The notes: generated by a model not told the origin, from the sequence alone. A DNA stretch of 42,256 bases from Endozoicomonas atrinae (GCF_001647025.1 NZ_LUKQ02000019.1:1-42256); one strand, 5' to 3'. Shown: positions 1 to 8,177, counted from the first letter of the stretch. Numbers and translations are program-made.

Positions 1-107
1 ACTATGAAGATATTATCAATAAATGCTGTGAGGCATGGAATGAATTACTTTCTGAAGTTGGCCGATTGAAAAGTCTATGCTCCCGTTCATGGGCTGTTAT
101 TTCATAA
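1..107 (+). CDS. IS630-family transposase, C-terminal fragment (cut by window edge)
   Basis: Reading frame 3 is open from the window edge to a TAA at 105-107 and gives 34 residues. They include the stretch YEDIINKCCEAWNEL and a terminal RSWAVIS. A D-x-I-x-x-x-C-C-x-A-W-N motif followed by a short tail ending in a W is typical of the C-terminus of IS630/Tc1-mariner DDE transposases, so I place it there from recall of the family. An inverted-repeat end (AATTGGTATA) follows 12 bases after the stop, as expected for the right end of such an element. The rest of the gene lies upstream of the window, so completeness of the element cannot be judged. Confidence 0.6.
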   Translation, partial: YEDIINKCCEAWNELLSEVGRLKSLCSRSWAVIS

Positions 108-118
108 TTTAAAAATGG

Positions 119-129
119 AATTGGTATAA
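119..129. repeat. Terminal inverted repeat of the IS630-type element
   Basis: AATTGGTATAA lies just after the transposase fragment. Its reverse complement TTATACCAATT is the same as the ends of the short repeats at 21261-21424 and 41859-42020. IS630-type elements insert at TA, and the final TA here fits that. The stop codon of the kinase-like gene lies only ten bases further on (139-141), so the insertion abuts that gene. Confidence 0.5.
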
Positions 130-138
130 CCTATTATT

Positions 139-2643
139 TTAAAGGTCATCCATCCTGAAAACCTCGGTTAGTGAAGGGCCTATATTTACCTTTGTTAACA
201 ACACACTGGCTGGATAATCTTTCATGTCAGATTTCACGTCAGATTTCACGTCAGATTTCACGTCAGATTTCACGTCAGATTTCACGTCAGATTTCACGTC
301 AGATTTCACGTCAGATTTCACGTCAGATTTCACGTCAGATTTCACGTCAGATTTCACGTCAGAAACGGGTAATAACGCTGGTTTTTTGGAATCCCACCAA
401 CTCTTATTCATGGTAGGGTATCCATAAGCCATTACTGTTAGTTCAGCATGGGTAGACCTGCTTTTTTTCTCAGGGATATTTTGAGCTTCACCATCATCAC
501 TCTTCGCTTTCTCTGTGCCTTCAGGCAGTGATGGTTTGCTTAATTTTTGCTGTTCAGGCTTGTAGCGATTTTCCCTTTTTTCACTCAGTGTTGCTAAGGC
601 CTTACTTGTATCCATTCTTTCATCAGGGTTAAAGCAGAGAAGTTCTGAGATGACATCAATGAGCACATCAAGTTCTTCTGCATCAAGTTCTGCCTCTTTA
701 ACCCAGGTTCTGATCAATTCTTTCCTCTCAGATACGGTTATTTTTGAAAACTCTTCTGTCAGTTTCACGGTTTCCGTCAGAGTTAATGTGTCTCCTTCTT
801 CTATTTCCTTTTTCCTGGCAGGAGTTAATTGCTTTGAGTGTGGGGCAAACAGGTAATCTGGGCTTTCACCACCCAGCAGGAAGGTAAGCATCGTTGCTCC
901 ATGGCTCCAGGCATCAGCCATCTGGTTATAATCATGGCCTAAACAAACCTCTGGTGCCTGAAACCCTTGTGTGCCCATACCTCCACGCCAGCCACTGGAG
1001 GATACAACGGTGCCTGCTCCCGATTGCTTCAGCTCAAATACACCCTGTTGGTTACTTATGAAATTCTGAGGGTGAACGTTACCGTAAATACTGCCACGGG
1101 CATTAAATTCAGCAATGCCTCCTGTGGCCTGGGTCACGATATCGTATATTTCATCAGAGCTGAGGTTTTCTTCCAGATTATCACCCAGTGTGAATAAGTC
1201 CTGGCCTGGAGCATACTTATTCACTGCCAGCTGTAGATTACCCTCAGCTTTATCACTGTCCTGAACGTTTGATACCTTCAAGTCGGGGCGTTGTGCCGTA
1301 GAGCTCTTTGGACTCTCAAACTTTCTGGTTTCTGCCAGCAGTGTATCTGGCGTTACCGTAGTGACAACCTCTGCCTGATCTACGGTTGAATCAGGAGTGG
1401 CTTCTAATTCTATTTCAATCTGTGGTATGGCTGAAATCTCTTCAAGTTCGCCAGTGTCGAACTCTTCAGTCATCTCAGTAGGTTCATGCATTAGCAGTTG
1501 CTTTGGCTCGTCTTGTTTCTGGTTATCGAGGCTTTTCCTGTTTTTACTGAGCCTTGCGAAGGCCTCGGCTGTACTCAATCTTTCAGTTGTGTCAAAGCAG
1601 AGAAGTTCAGAGATCGTTTGAATCTCTTCCTCAAGTTCATCTGCATTTAGCTCTGCGTCCTCAACCCAGCTCCGGATTAAAGTCTTCCTTTCTTCGACAT
1701 CAAGTTCTGAAAGCTCTTTAGTCAGACGTACGGTATCAGTGAGCCCTAATTCAGATTTACCCTCTTCTATTTCCTTTTTCTTTTCCCGGCTTAATTGTTT
1801 AGAGTGAGGAGCGAAAAGGTTGTCTGGTGAGTCTCCACAAATAAAGTCAAGTAACGTTGCTCCAAGGCTCCATGCATCTGCAGAATGGTCGTAATCATGA
1901 CCCAAACAGACTTCCGGTGCTTGGTAACCTTGTGTTCCAGGAGAAAGGCTTTTCTCTTTCTGCTTGATTTTACTTCCTTTCTTGAGGATTTTACTTTCTC
2001 CAAAATCAATTAGCTTGATCACACCATTTTTATCACGCATCAGGTTTTCAAGTTTCATATCATTGTAAATACCACCAATTTCATTAAATGCAGCAATACC
2101 TTCAGTGATCTGGGCGGCAATATCTTTTATTTCATGTGGTGTAAGGTCTTCATCCAGGTTTCTAAGAAATGAGAACAAGTCCTCACCTGGAACATACTCG
2201 TAGACAGCCGCCAGGAGAGTGTAGGTCATCGGCTCCTCAACGAGTTTGGAAGTTGATGCATGCACCTCAACTTCGCCAGTATCAACGTTCTTTACAATGC
2301 CTGCCAGCGTTTCAGCTACATGTTGATTGCTGACCAGTTGACCATTGAGTTCACCGGAACTCAACGCCTTATATGGTTCTACAGGCTTTTTCAGCACATA
2401 GGTCATCTTTTCTTCTGCTGAAGTCAGCTTTCTTACAGATCCATAGGTACCAGAGCCAAGCTCTGCGCCTTCTTCCAGGTGATAGTAAGATAAGACGTCA
2501 CTGACAGATTTAAAAAAAGGTCTGGCTTCCGTAGGAGATACGGTCTTGTTCAGGCTCTCCATAAACCCTTTATGAACGGGATCTGCTTGAATATGCTTAT
2601 GGTTGAGGTTGTTCTGACTTATTGTGGTAGTTTCAAGAGACAT
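139..2643 (-). CDS. Eukaryotic-like Ser/Thr protein kinase with an inactive second C-lobe and a C-terminal SDVK repeat tail
   Basis: An 834-residue protein (start chosen at 2643). Residues 63-70 form a glycine-rich loop (GSGTYGSV), K85/K86 is the likely ATP lysine, YNDMKLEN places the catalytic Asp at about 195 with N200, DFGES is at 213-217 and QAPE at 241-244, so the first domain has the elements needed for catalysis. Residues about 473-690 repeat the C-lobe only: the catalytic loop reads IYGNVHPQN (Asp replaced by Asn), DFG is replaced by QSG, and no glycine loop precedes it. The QAPEVCLGHDY and LFAPHSKQL segments are kept in both halves. The tail (about 761-808) is twelve SDVK/SDMK units. 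There is no signal peptide or membrane segment. GTG at 2694 would add 17 residues, but only the 2643 ATG has a good ribosome site. It may act as an effector or signalling kinase; the target is unknown. Confidence 0.85.
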   Translation of the reverse strand: MSLETTTISQNNLNHKHIQADPVHKGFMESLNKTVSPTEARPFFKSVSDVLSYYHLEEGAELGSGTYGSVRKLTSAEEKMTYVLKKPVEPYKALSSGELNGQLVSNQHVAETLAGIVKNVDTGEVEVHASTSKLVEEPMTYTLLAAVYEYVPGEDLFSFLRNLDEDLTPHEIKDIAAQITEGIAAFNEIGGIYNDMKLENLMRDKNGVIKLIDFGESKILKKGSKIKQKEKSLSPGTQGYQAPEVCLGHDYDHSADAWSLGATLLDFICGDSPDNLFAPHSKQLSREKKKEIEEGKSELGLTDTVRLTKELSELDVEERKTLIRSWVEDAELNADELEEEIQTISELLCFDTTERLSTAEAFARLSKNRKSLDNQKQDEPKQLLMHEPTEMTEEFDTGELEEISAIPQIEIELEATPDSTVDQAEVVTTVTPDTLLAETRKFESPKSSTAQRPDLKVSNVQDSDKAEGNLQLAVNKYAPGQDLFTLGDNLEENLSSDEIYDIVTQATGGIAEFNARGSIYGNVHPQNFISNQQGVFELKQSGAGTVVSSSGWRGGMGTQGFQAPEVCLGHDYNQMADAWSHGATMLTFLLGGESPDYLFAPHSKQLTPARKKEIEEGDTLTLTETVKLTEEFSKITVSERKELIRTWVKEAELDAEELDVLIDVISELLCFNPDERMDTSKALATLSEKRENRYKPEQQKLSKPSLPEGTEKAKSDDGEAQNIPEKKSRSTHAELTVMAYGYPTMNKSWWDSKKPALLPVSDVKSDVKSDVKSDVKSDVKSDVKSDVKSDVKSDVKSDVKSDVKSDMKDYPASVLLTKVNIGPSLTEVFRMDDL
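221..364. repeat. 12-bp tandem repeat, 12 units, inside the kinase-like gene
   Basis: The unit TTCACGTCAGAT occurs eleven times in a row after a first variant unit TTCATGTCAGAT; the last unit ends in AA instead of AT. On the minus strand it encodes Ser-Asp-Val-Lys over and over. Because the unit is a multiple of three, copy-number change keeps the frame. Near-identity of the units points to recent slippage or unequal crossing over. Confidence 0.97.
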
Positions 2644-2650
2644 AACCGAA

Positions 2651-2656
2651 CCCTCC
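2651..2656 (-). promoter_or_regulatory. Ribosome binding site that sets the kinase start
   Basis: GGAGGG on the minus strand lies seven bases before the ATG at 2643-2641. Neither the upstream GTG (2694) nor the ATG at 2658 has a site at usable spacing, so this decides the start. Confidence 0.7.
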
Positions 2657-2905
2657 ATGGATTTCTGAATAATTTGTTGTCTGTCAGTGCGCACTTACCT
2701 GCGAATATCGACGTATTATTCCGATTAAACTAAACAACACAGAGAAATAAGGAAATGACGGGGTGGTCAGTACTCCTAACCATTTGAAGACAGAGGGATA
2801 GGGGGGTAAAGTGTATAACATGAGCTGATGCAGGCTTTTGCATTGACAGCTCTTGATGGTGATTGAAAGCATACAGTTTAATCTGTGTTTTTTGTCCATC
2901 TTTCC

Positions 2906-2922
2906 GGTCAGTATCACTGACC
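2906..2922. promoter_or_regulatory. Perfect palindrome upstream of dnaB
   Basis: GGTCAGT-ATC-ACTGACC has seven-base perfect arms and a three-base centre, 32 bases before the dnaB ATG. The half-site GGTCAGTA also occurs at 2764-2771. It could be an operator or a 5'-UTR hairpin affecting dnaB translation, whose own ribosome site is weak. The rest of 2644-2954 shows a TTGACA at 2843 without a convincing -10 partner. Confidence 0.4.
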
Positions 2923-2954
2923 AGCCAGTTATTAATTTCTATCAGATTGCCATT

Positions 2955-4355
2955 ATGCTGGATGCGAGTCCCCGTGACCTGGAGCTTCCCATTGATGAAG
3001 CCACAGTTGCCATTAAAACACCGCCCCACTCCATAGAAGCGGAGCAGTCCGTTCTGGGGGGGCTGATGCTGGATAACCAGGCCTGGGATCGGGTGGTTGA
3101 TAAGCTGACCTCGGATGATTTTTATAATCCGGGTCATCGTCGTATCTATGCATCGATCAGCGTACTGAGTAATGAGAGCAAGCCTTTTGACCCTCTGACG
3201 GTTGCTGAGATTCTGGAAAACCGGGGTGAGCTGGATGAAGTGGGAGGGCTGGTTTATCTGGCTGAGCTGGCGGGCAGCGTTCCCAGTGTGGCCAATATTC
3301 GAGCCTATGCCGAGATCATTTATGAGCGTTCGGTTCTGCGCAAGCTGATCAATACCGGCCAGAAGATCGCGGACAGTGCCTACAACCCGGAAGGGAAAGA
3401 CAGTCAGGCAATTTTGGATGAAGCCGAGCGGCTGGTCTTCAATATTGCTGAAGAACGTCCAAACACCGGTGGCCCGATGGGGGTGCGGGAGATTCTTGAG
3501 AACACCGTCAAGAAAATTGATGAGATGTTCAATGCCGGTAATGCCATTACCGGTACCACCACCGGGTTTAAAGACCTGGATGAAATGACGTCAGGTATGC
3601 AGCCTTCCGATATGGTAATTGTTGCTGCCCGTCCTTCCATGGGTAAAACTACGTTTGCCATGAACCTGGTGGAAAACGCTCTGCTGAACAGTGAAAAGGG
3701 CGTAATGGTATTCAGCCTGGAGATGCCGAGTGAGCAGTTGATGATGCGTATGCTGTCATCTCTGGGCAGGATCAACCAGTCCAAGGTAAGAAGTGGTCAG
3801 CTGGAAGAAGAGGACTGGCCAAAGCTGTTGTCAGCGGTTGAGCGGATCAAAGACAAGAAGCTGTTTATTGATGACACGGCGGGTATCAGTCCCTCGGAAA
3901 TGCGCTCACGGGTTCGCCGGGTGGTCCGGGAGCATGGTGATCTTGGCCTGATCATGATCGACTACCTTCAGTTGATGCAGATTCCCGGTTTTGGGGAGGG
4001 AAGAACCAACGAGATCTCGGAAATTTCCCGATCGTTGAAAGCGATTGCCAAGGAATTTAATGTCCCTGTTATTGCCCTGTCTCAGCTGAACCGATCTCTC
4101 GAGCAGCGACCCAACAAGCGCCCGGTGAACTCTGACCTTCGTGAATCCGGAGCCATCGAGCAGGATGCAGACGTTATCATGTTTATCTACCGGGATGAGG
4201 TGTATAACCCGGATACAGAGTACAAAGGGGTTGCTGAAATCATTATCGGTAAGCAGCGTAATGGCCCCATCGGTACCTGCCGACTGGCATTTATTGGTCA
4301 GTTCACCCGATTTGAGAATCTGGCACCGGATGCTTACCGGTTTGAAGAAGACTGA
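2955..4355 (+). CDS. dnaB: Replicative DNA helicase DnaB
   Basis: A 466-residue protein, close to the 471 of E. coli DnaB. It is the hexameric ATPase that unwinds DNA ahead of the replication fork. The N-terminal domain starts with PPHSIEAEQSVLGGLMLDN, the family's hallmark. Walker A is RPSMGKTT with K231, Walker B is LIMIDYLQLM with D336, and ALSQLNRSLEQR with DLRESGAIEQDAD follow, as in the RecA-like C-terminal domain. I start at the ATG at 2955, which aligns best with known DnaB N-termini; the frame is open back to 2853 but that stretch (IQFNLCFLSIF) does not look like DnaB. No strong ribosome site precedes it. The usual neighbours rplI and alr are missing: a kinase-like gene lies divergent upstream and srkA convergent downstream. 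Confidence 0.97.
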   Translation: MLDASPRDLELPIDEATVAIKTPPHSIEAEQSVLGGLMLDNQAWDRVVDKLTSDDFYNPGHRRIYASISVLSNESKPFDPLTVAEILENRGELDEVGGLVYLAELAGSVPSVANIRAYAEIIYERSVLRKLINTGQKIADSAYNPEGKDSQAILDEAERLVFNIAEERPNTGGPMGVREILENTVKKIDEMFNAGNAITGTTTGFKDLDEMTSGMQPSDMVIVAARPSMGKTTFAMNLVENALLNSEKGVMVFSLEMPSEQLMMRMLSSLGRINQSKVRSGQLEEEDWPKLLSAVERIKDKKLFIDDTAGISPSEMRSRVRRVVREHGDLGLIMIDYLQLMQIPGFGEGRTNEISEISRSLKAIAKEFNVPVIALSQLNRSLEQRPNKRPVNSDLRESGAIEQDADVIMFIYRDEVYNPDTEYKGVAEIIIGKQRNGPIGTCRLAFIGQFTRFENLAPDAYRFEED

Positions 4356-4360
4356 TTTTT

Positions 4361-4422
4361 TAACCACAAAGTACACAAAGAGCACGAAGAAAGAAAACCG
4401 CATTTCTTCGTGCTCTGTGGTT
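4361..4422. terminator. Long hairpin between convergent dnaB and srkA
   Basis: AGAGCACGAAGAAA (4379-4392) pairs perfectly with TTTCTTCGTGCTCT (4403-4416) around a ten-base loop, and ACCACA/TGTGGT extends the stem outward with a bulge. It sits six bases after the dnaB stop and reaches the srkA stop, so it most likely ends transcription from both sides. There is no long T tract. Confidence 0.6.
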
Positions 4423-5419
4423 ATACCTGTCCAAAGACCGAAAGTGGTGGCTCGTCCAGAGCTGCCAGTTGCTCCCTCAATTCCAGAATATGCTCTGCCC
4501 AGTACCGTTCGGTGTTGAACCAGGTAAACGCCATTGGAAAGGCCGGGTCATCCCAGCGCTTTGCCAGCCAGCCACTGTAATTGAGCAACCGCAGGGTGCG
4601 GAAGTATTCCACCAGATTCAGCTCTGAAGGGCTGAAATCCATAAACTCAGTGTAACCTTCCAGAATCTCGGCCATTTGCAGGGTTTGTTCTCTGCGGTCT
4701 CCGGACAGGAGCATCCAGAGATCCTGAATTGCCGGAGCCATGCAGGTATCGTCAAAATCAACAAAGTGAGGGGCATCATTCCGCCAGAGGATATTTCCCC
4801 CGTGACAGTCACCATGGACACGAATGGATTGCCACGAATGCTGTTGACTCATGCGCTCCAGACGATGGAGCAGATCCCGGGTCAGGGTCTGGTAGGCTTC
4901 AAGAAGAGAAGAAGGAATAAAGTTGTTTTCCAGCAGATACTCAACATTATCGATCCCATATCGCTGCAGGTTGATCGCTGGTCGATGCTGGAAGTCACTG
5001 GCTGATCCCAGCTTGTGCATTCGTCCCAGGGTGCGGCCAAGCGTCAGCAGATTGTCGAGGTTATCCAGTTCAGGCGCATGACCACCCTGGCGGGGAAACA
5101 GGGCAAAGTGAAAGCCTTCAAACTCATGCAGCGTATTGCCTTCTTTATCCGTGATCGGAGCAACCACCGGTAGCTCCATCGCCTTGAGATCCAGAGTGAA
5201 CTGATGCTCCTCCTGAATCTGGTCCTTTGACCAGCGTTCAGGTCGGTAGAATTTTGCAATCAGGGGTTCACTTTCCTCAATGCCGACTTGGTAAACACGG
5301 TTCTCATAGCTATTCAGCGCCATAATACGGGCATCGCTCAGAAATCCTGCGCTCTCAACGGCGTCCAGTACCCGGTCAGGGGGCAGCTGGTCGTATGGAT
5401 GTTGAGTAGGCGTGTTCAT
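4421..5419 (-). CDS. srkA: Stress response kinase A (YihE family)
   Basis: A 332-residue protein against 328 in E. coli SrkA. SrkA is a cytoplasmic Ser/Thr kinase with an APH (aminoglycoside phosphotransferase-like) fold that protects against Cpx- and oxidative-stress-linked death. Visible elements are NSYENRVYQVG in the N-lobe, K56 in IAKFYRPERW, E71, the catalytic loop VHGDCHGGNILW with D204 and N209, and the metal-binding FVDFDD with D221. GGAGG lies five bases before the ATG. A cupin-like gene lies 199 bases upstream on the same strand. Sure of family; the physiological substrate is not evident. Confidence 0.93.
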   Translation of the reverse strand: MNTPTQHPYDQLPPDRVLDAVESAGFLSDARIMALNSYENRVYQVGIEESEPLIAKFYRPERWSKDQIQEEHQFTLDLKAMELPVVAPITDKEGNTLHEFEGFHFALFPRQGGHAPELDNLDNLLTLGRTLGRMHKLGSASDFQHRPAINLQRYGIDNVEYLLENNFIPSSLLEAYQTLTRDLLHRLERMSQQHSWQSIRVHGDCHGGNILWRNDAPHFVDFDDTCMAPAIQDLWMLLSGDRREQTLQMAEILEGYTEFMDFSPSELNLVEYFRTLRLLNYSGWLAKRWDDPAFPMAFTWFNTERYWAEHILELREQLAALDEPPLSVFGQV

Positions 5420-5618
5420 GCTGGCCTCCGAAGGAGTCTGAGTTCTGTGGAGGGGATTCTATAACCAATAGTACAGACTGGCCACTGACACCGGATGGAA
5501 TTCTGATCTTAAGGGATGTGGGTATACTGTCCAGACTGTCTGACTTTACTGAAAGAAGGCCTTATTGAAGATGAACCGTTGAAACTGGTTTACTTCCGCT
5601 GATAAGGCCAGCTGCTCT
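5420..5618 (-). promoter_or_regulatory. srkA upstream region with a split inverted repeat
   Basis: This 199-base gap likely holds the srkA promoter. GGCCTTAT (5558-5565) and ATAAGGCC (5602-5609) are perfect inverted arms 36 bases apart and could also close off transcription of the cupin-like gene. CAGACTG occurs twice (near 5475 and 5532). I see no convincing -10/-35 pair. Confidence 0.25.
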
Positions 5619-6446
5619 TTAACTGACATTCTTTGAAAAACGTATAGGTGCCAACTCTCCGCTTTTCTTACGCAGAATCACTGTCGAAAAGTCAGGTGTC
5701 GCGGAATAGATAACCAGATAGCGCCCAACCAGATAAGCATCGGAATGAATAACCCATGGAGCCATGACAATGGCATAACCAAAAGGAACCTGAAAAGCGG
5801 ACATCAAATAGTCGCCTTCCTGAGTCTGTTTGCCAATAATTAAATAACCTTCGGCATCTTTATTTAATGGCATATGCAAATGTGGCCGGTCATGAACCTC
5901 CAGGTATGTTCCTCCTCCCTTATCCTGATCCATTAAATAGGAATCAACATAGCGCTCACCAATCGAGGTGATAGTGACTGGTAAGTTACCGGTCGAATCA
6001 AAGCTTACTACCTCTCCAACCTTAATCAGCCGGCAGCCATAAAAAGCAAGGTGCTCACGGGTGGTTGGTGCCACAGGGATAACCAGTTCCTTTTCATCAT
6101 CGGGTAAAAAGAAACTACCCATACCGCCCAGAATGTTGGCATCCTTCGTGGACAAATCAACATCCTTAATCCACTCTCCTTTCGCATTAACCAAAGACGG
6201 TGTGGCAGGTGTTGTTAATGATTCAGAAACGGTTGACAGAGGTTCAGGTACTAAACCCTGCCAGGTTAATCGATAGTTTTTTTCAGGCTCCGCATAGCCA
6301 ATGATATTTTCGGTTCGCATAAAAGCAGAGCAATGATCACCTTTCCGATTTACCAGAAGAACAGGAAGGTCCTGTCGAAGGTCTGCCGGCAGCTCCCTCA
6401 TTTGGGCAAAAACATCTTCAAACATATTCAGTGCGCTTTTACTCAT
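5619..6446 (-). CDS. Cupin-like hypothetical protein
   Basis: A 275-residue protein that I cannot name. The C-terminal half carries HDRPHLHMPLNKDAEGYLIIG and, about twenty residues later, GYAIVMAPWVIHSD. An HxH with a following Glu and Gly, then a Pro and a third His, matches the two metal-binding motifs of the cupin fold in order, so a small beta-barrel metalloprotein is likely. There is no signal peptide or membrane segment, so it should be cytoplasmic. The ribosome site GAGGGAGAAG precedes the ATG. It lies between nhaC and srkA on the same strand with gaps of 147 and 199 bases, so it is probably its own transcription unit. Substrate unknown. Confidence 0.7.
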   Translation of the reverse strand: MSKSALNMFEDVFAQMRELPADLRQDLPVLLVNRKGDHCSAFMRTENIIGYAEPEKNYRLTWQGLVPEPLSTVSESLTTPATPSLVNAKGEWIKDVDLSTKDANILGGMGSFFLPDDEKELVIPVAPTTREHLAFYGCRLIKVGEVVSFDSTGNLPVTITSIGERYVDSYLMDQDKGGGTYLEVHDRPHLHMPLNKDAEGYLIIGKQTQEGDYLMSAFQVPFGYAIVMAPWVIHSDAYLVGRYLVIYSATPDFSTVILRKKSGELAPIRFSKNVS

Positions 6447-6593
6447 GAGTACTTCTCCCTCTCGAATTCATTCTTTCTTGAAATTTTTAAAATCAAACGC
6501 GACCTGCCTCTTCAGAGGTGAAAGCATTTATTGTTATTCAGCGATTTAGCTAAGAGATAGCTATTCAATAACGTCGAACAGGCGAATTATTTT

Positions 6594-8012
6594 TTATTTT
6601 TCTATCTGACTGGCCGGCGCATTGTCTTTAATTTCTTTACAGCGGAATAAAGCAATTCCCATGTAAGCAAAAACAATGGAGACCAGAGGGTTTATCCAGT
6701 TCAGCAGGGCCCATGGGGCATAATCGAGAACAGGTACTCCCAGGGTAGCAGCAAAGAAAGCACCTCCGGTTGTCCAGGGAATCAGTGCCGTTGTCAGAGT
6801 GGCTCCTTCTTCCAATGAACGACTCATGACTGAGCGGTCAATCTGCCTGGCGTCGTAACTGTCACCGAACAGCTGTCCCCCAAGAATGATTGACATGTAG
6901 GCTTCCCCCATTGCGAGGTTGCCAAAAAACACGGAAATAATGGTGGTTGCTACCAGTGAGGCTCTGCGTTTTACCCGTCGGACGACACCGGTAATCAATA
7001 CCCTGAGAAATCCAAAGCGATCAAGAATGCCACCCAGGGCCAGTGCCATTAACGACAGGGACAGTGTCCCCATCATGGAATTGATGCCACCCCGGCTCAG
7101 TAAGCTGTCCAGCTGCTCTACACCGGTTTGAACACTGCCACCGTTGAACAGGCTGTTAAGTACTGTACTGATGTCTGTTCCCTGCAGTAACAATGCCAAA
7201 AGAACAGCGGTTGCCGCTGCTGCAACCATGGCCACTTCTGCGGCCACCTGCCGTATGCTAAGTACCAGCATAACCAGAAGTGGCAGTAGCGTGATAAGGC
7301 TCAGTGAGAAGTGACTCTCAAGAGTGGTCATCAACGTGTTCAGGTGCTGGGTTGGCATGGTGTTACTGCTGTAACCCATTCCCAGCCAGGTGAATATGGC
7401 CAGACAGATGAGGTAAACAGGGCCGGTTGTATAGCTCATGCTTTTGATATGAGCATAAAGGCTGGTTTTTGAACTCATTGCCGACAGGTTTGTGGTATCT
7501 GAAACCGGGGACATCTTGTCACCAAAACAGGCGCCTGAAATCACCATGCCTGCGATCAACGGTAACGGTAGCCCCATGCAGGAACCAATACTCATCAGAA
7601 CAACGCCGGCTGTACCGACCGTGCCCCAGCTGGTTCCGGTTGCCAGCGACATAAGGCTGCAGAGAATCAGGCCTGCGGGTAGAAAAAACACGGGATCAAT
7701 GAATGATATTCCGTAATAAACCAATGTCGCCAGAGTGCCGCTTTCAATGAAAGCGGCAATAACAACACCGATCAGAATAAAGATATAAATGGCTGACAAT
7801 GCTGTTTTTATGCCGTTATTCATGGCCTGATGAATATCTTTGTAGCTGTAACCAAGAATTAATGCGCTCCCTGCCCCAACAATCAGACAGATAAGCATTA
7901 AGCTGTGTAGACTGGTCTGCAAATGGAATAGTCCTACCCCAATCACAGAGACGATGGCTGCAAAGGTCAGTAAGGCATGTTGAAAACTTGGTTCTTTCGA
8001 CGTGCTGCTCAT
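6594..8012 (-). CDS. nhaC: NhaC family Na+/H+ antiporter
   Basis: A 472-residue inner-membrane protein with about eleven or twelve hydrophobic spans. The segment ISGACFGDKMSPVSDTTNLS near residue 160 is the conserved core motif of the NhaC family, and LATGTSWGTVGT precedes it as usual. The family exchanges Na+ (in some members coupled to organic acids) for protons; the substrate cannot be read from sequence. GGGAG lies six bases before the ATG. A LysR regulator is divergent, with 165 bases between the starts, which suggests that it controls this gene. The family assignment is firm; the gene symbol is used in the family sense. Confidence 0.88.
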   Translation of the reverse strand: MSSTSKEPSFQHALLTFAAIVSVIGVGLFHLQTSLHSLMLICLIVGAGSALILGYSYKDIHQAMNNGIKTALSAIYIFILIGVVIAAFIESGTLATLVYYGISFIDPVFFLPAGLILCSLMSLATGTSWGTVGTAGVVLMSIGSCMGLPLPLIAGMVISGACFGDKMSPVSDTTNLSAMSSKTSLYAHIKSMSYTTGPVYLICLAIFTWLGMGYSSNTMPTQHLNTLMTTLESHFSLSLITLLPLLVMLVLSIRQVAAEVAMVAAAATAVLLALLLQGTDISTVLNSLFNGGSVQTGVEQLDSLLSRGGINSMMGTLSLSLMALALGGILDRFGFLRVLITGVVRRVKRRASLVATTIISVFFGNLAMGEAYMSIILGGQLFGDSYDARQIDRSVMSRSLEEGATLTTALIPWTTGGAFFAATLGVPVLDYAPWALLNWINPLVSIVFAYMGIALFRCKEIKDNAPASQIEK

Positions 8013-8070
8013 AAATAGCTCCCTTGGAGGCTATATCTGGGCAGCCTCACTGCATCATTAGAATTCTTAT

Positions 8071-8096
8071 TGATTGATCTGTATAAAATTCAATCA
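8071..8096. promoter_or_regulatory. Inverted repeat in the nhaC-lysR divergent region, nhaC side
   Basis: TGATTG (8071-8076) and CAATCA (8091-8096) are perfect inverted arms 14 bases apart, within the AT-rich segment that should hold the nhaC promoter. LysR-type regulators bind T-N11-A style dyads in such positions, so this is a candidate activator site. Confidence 0.35.
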
Positions 8097-8147
8097 GTTT
8101 TGTAAGCAGCCGAAGACTATCAAATAGAAATACGGTGAACCCATCCC

Positions 8148-8172
8148 TTTCTAATAACAAACCCATTAGAAA
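8148..8172. promoter_or_regulatory. Inverted repeat just before the LysR start
   Basis: TTTCTAAT (8148-8155) and ATTAGAAA (8165-8172) are perfect eight-base arms nine bases apart, ending five bases before the LysR ATG. ATTAGAA also occurs at 8057-8063, on the nhaC side. Repeated half-sites in a divergent region suggest binding by the LysR protein, with the copy over the start serving autorepression. Confidence 0.45.
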
Positions 8173-8177
8173 AACTA

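Noticed and set aside
221-364. CRISPR-like array
   Set aside because: The 12-bp units are contiguous with no spacers, and no cas genes are present.
171-427. Two plus-strand frames encoding ISRQ and SDFT repeats
   Set aside because: They are the antisense readings of the 12-bp repeat inside the kinase-like gene; a 12-bp unit opens all frames at once.
2853-2954. Upstream extension of dnaB
   Set aside because: The added residues are hydrophobic and unlike DnaB N-termini, and the ATG at 2955 gives the usual length.
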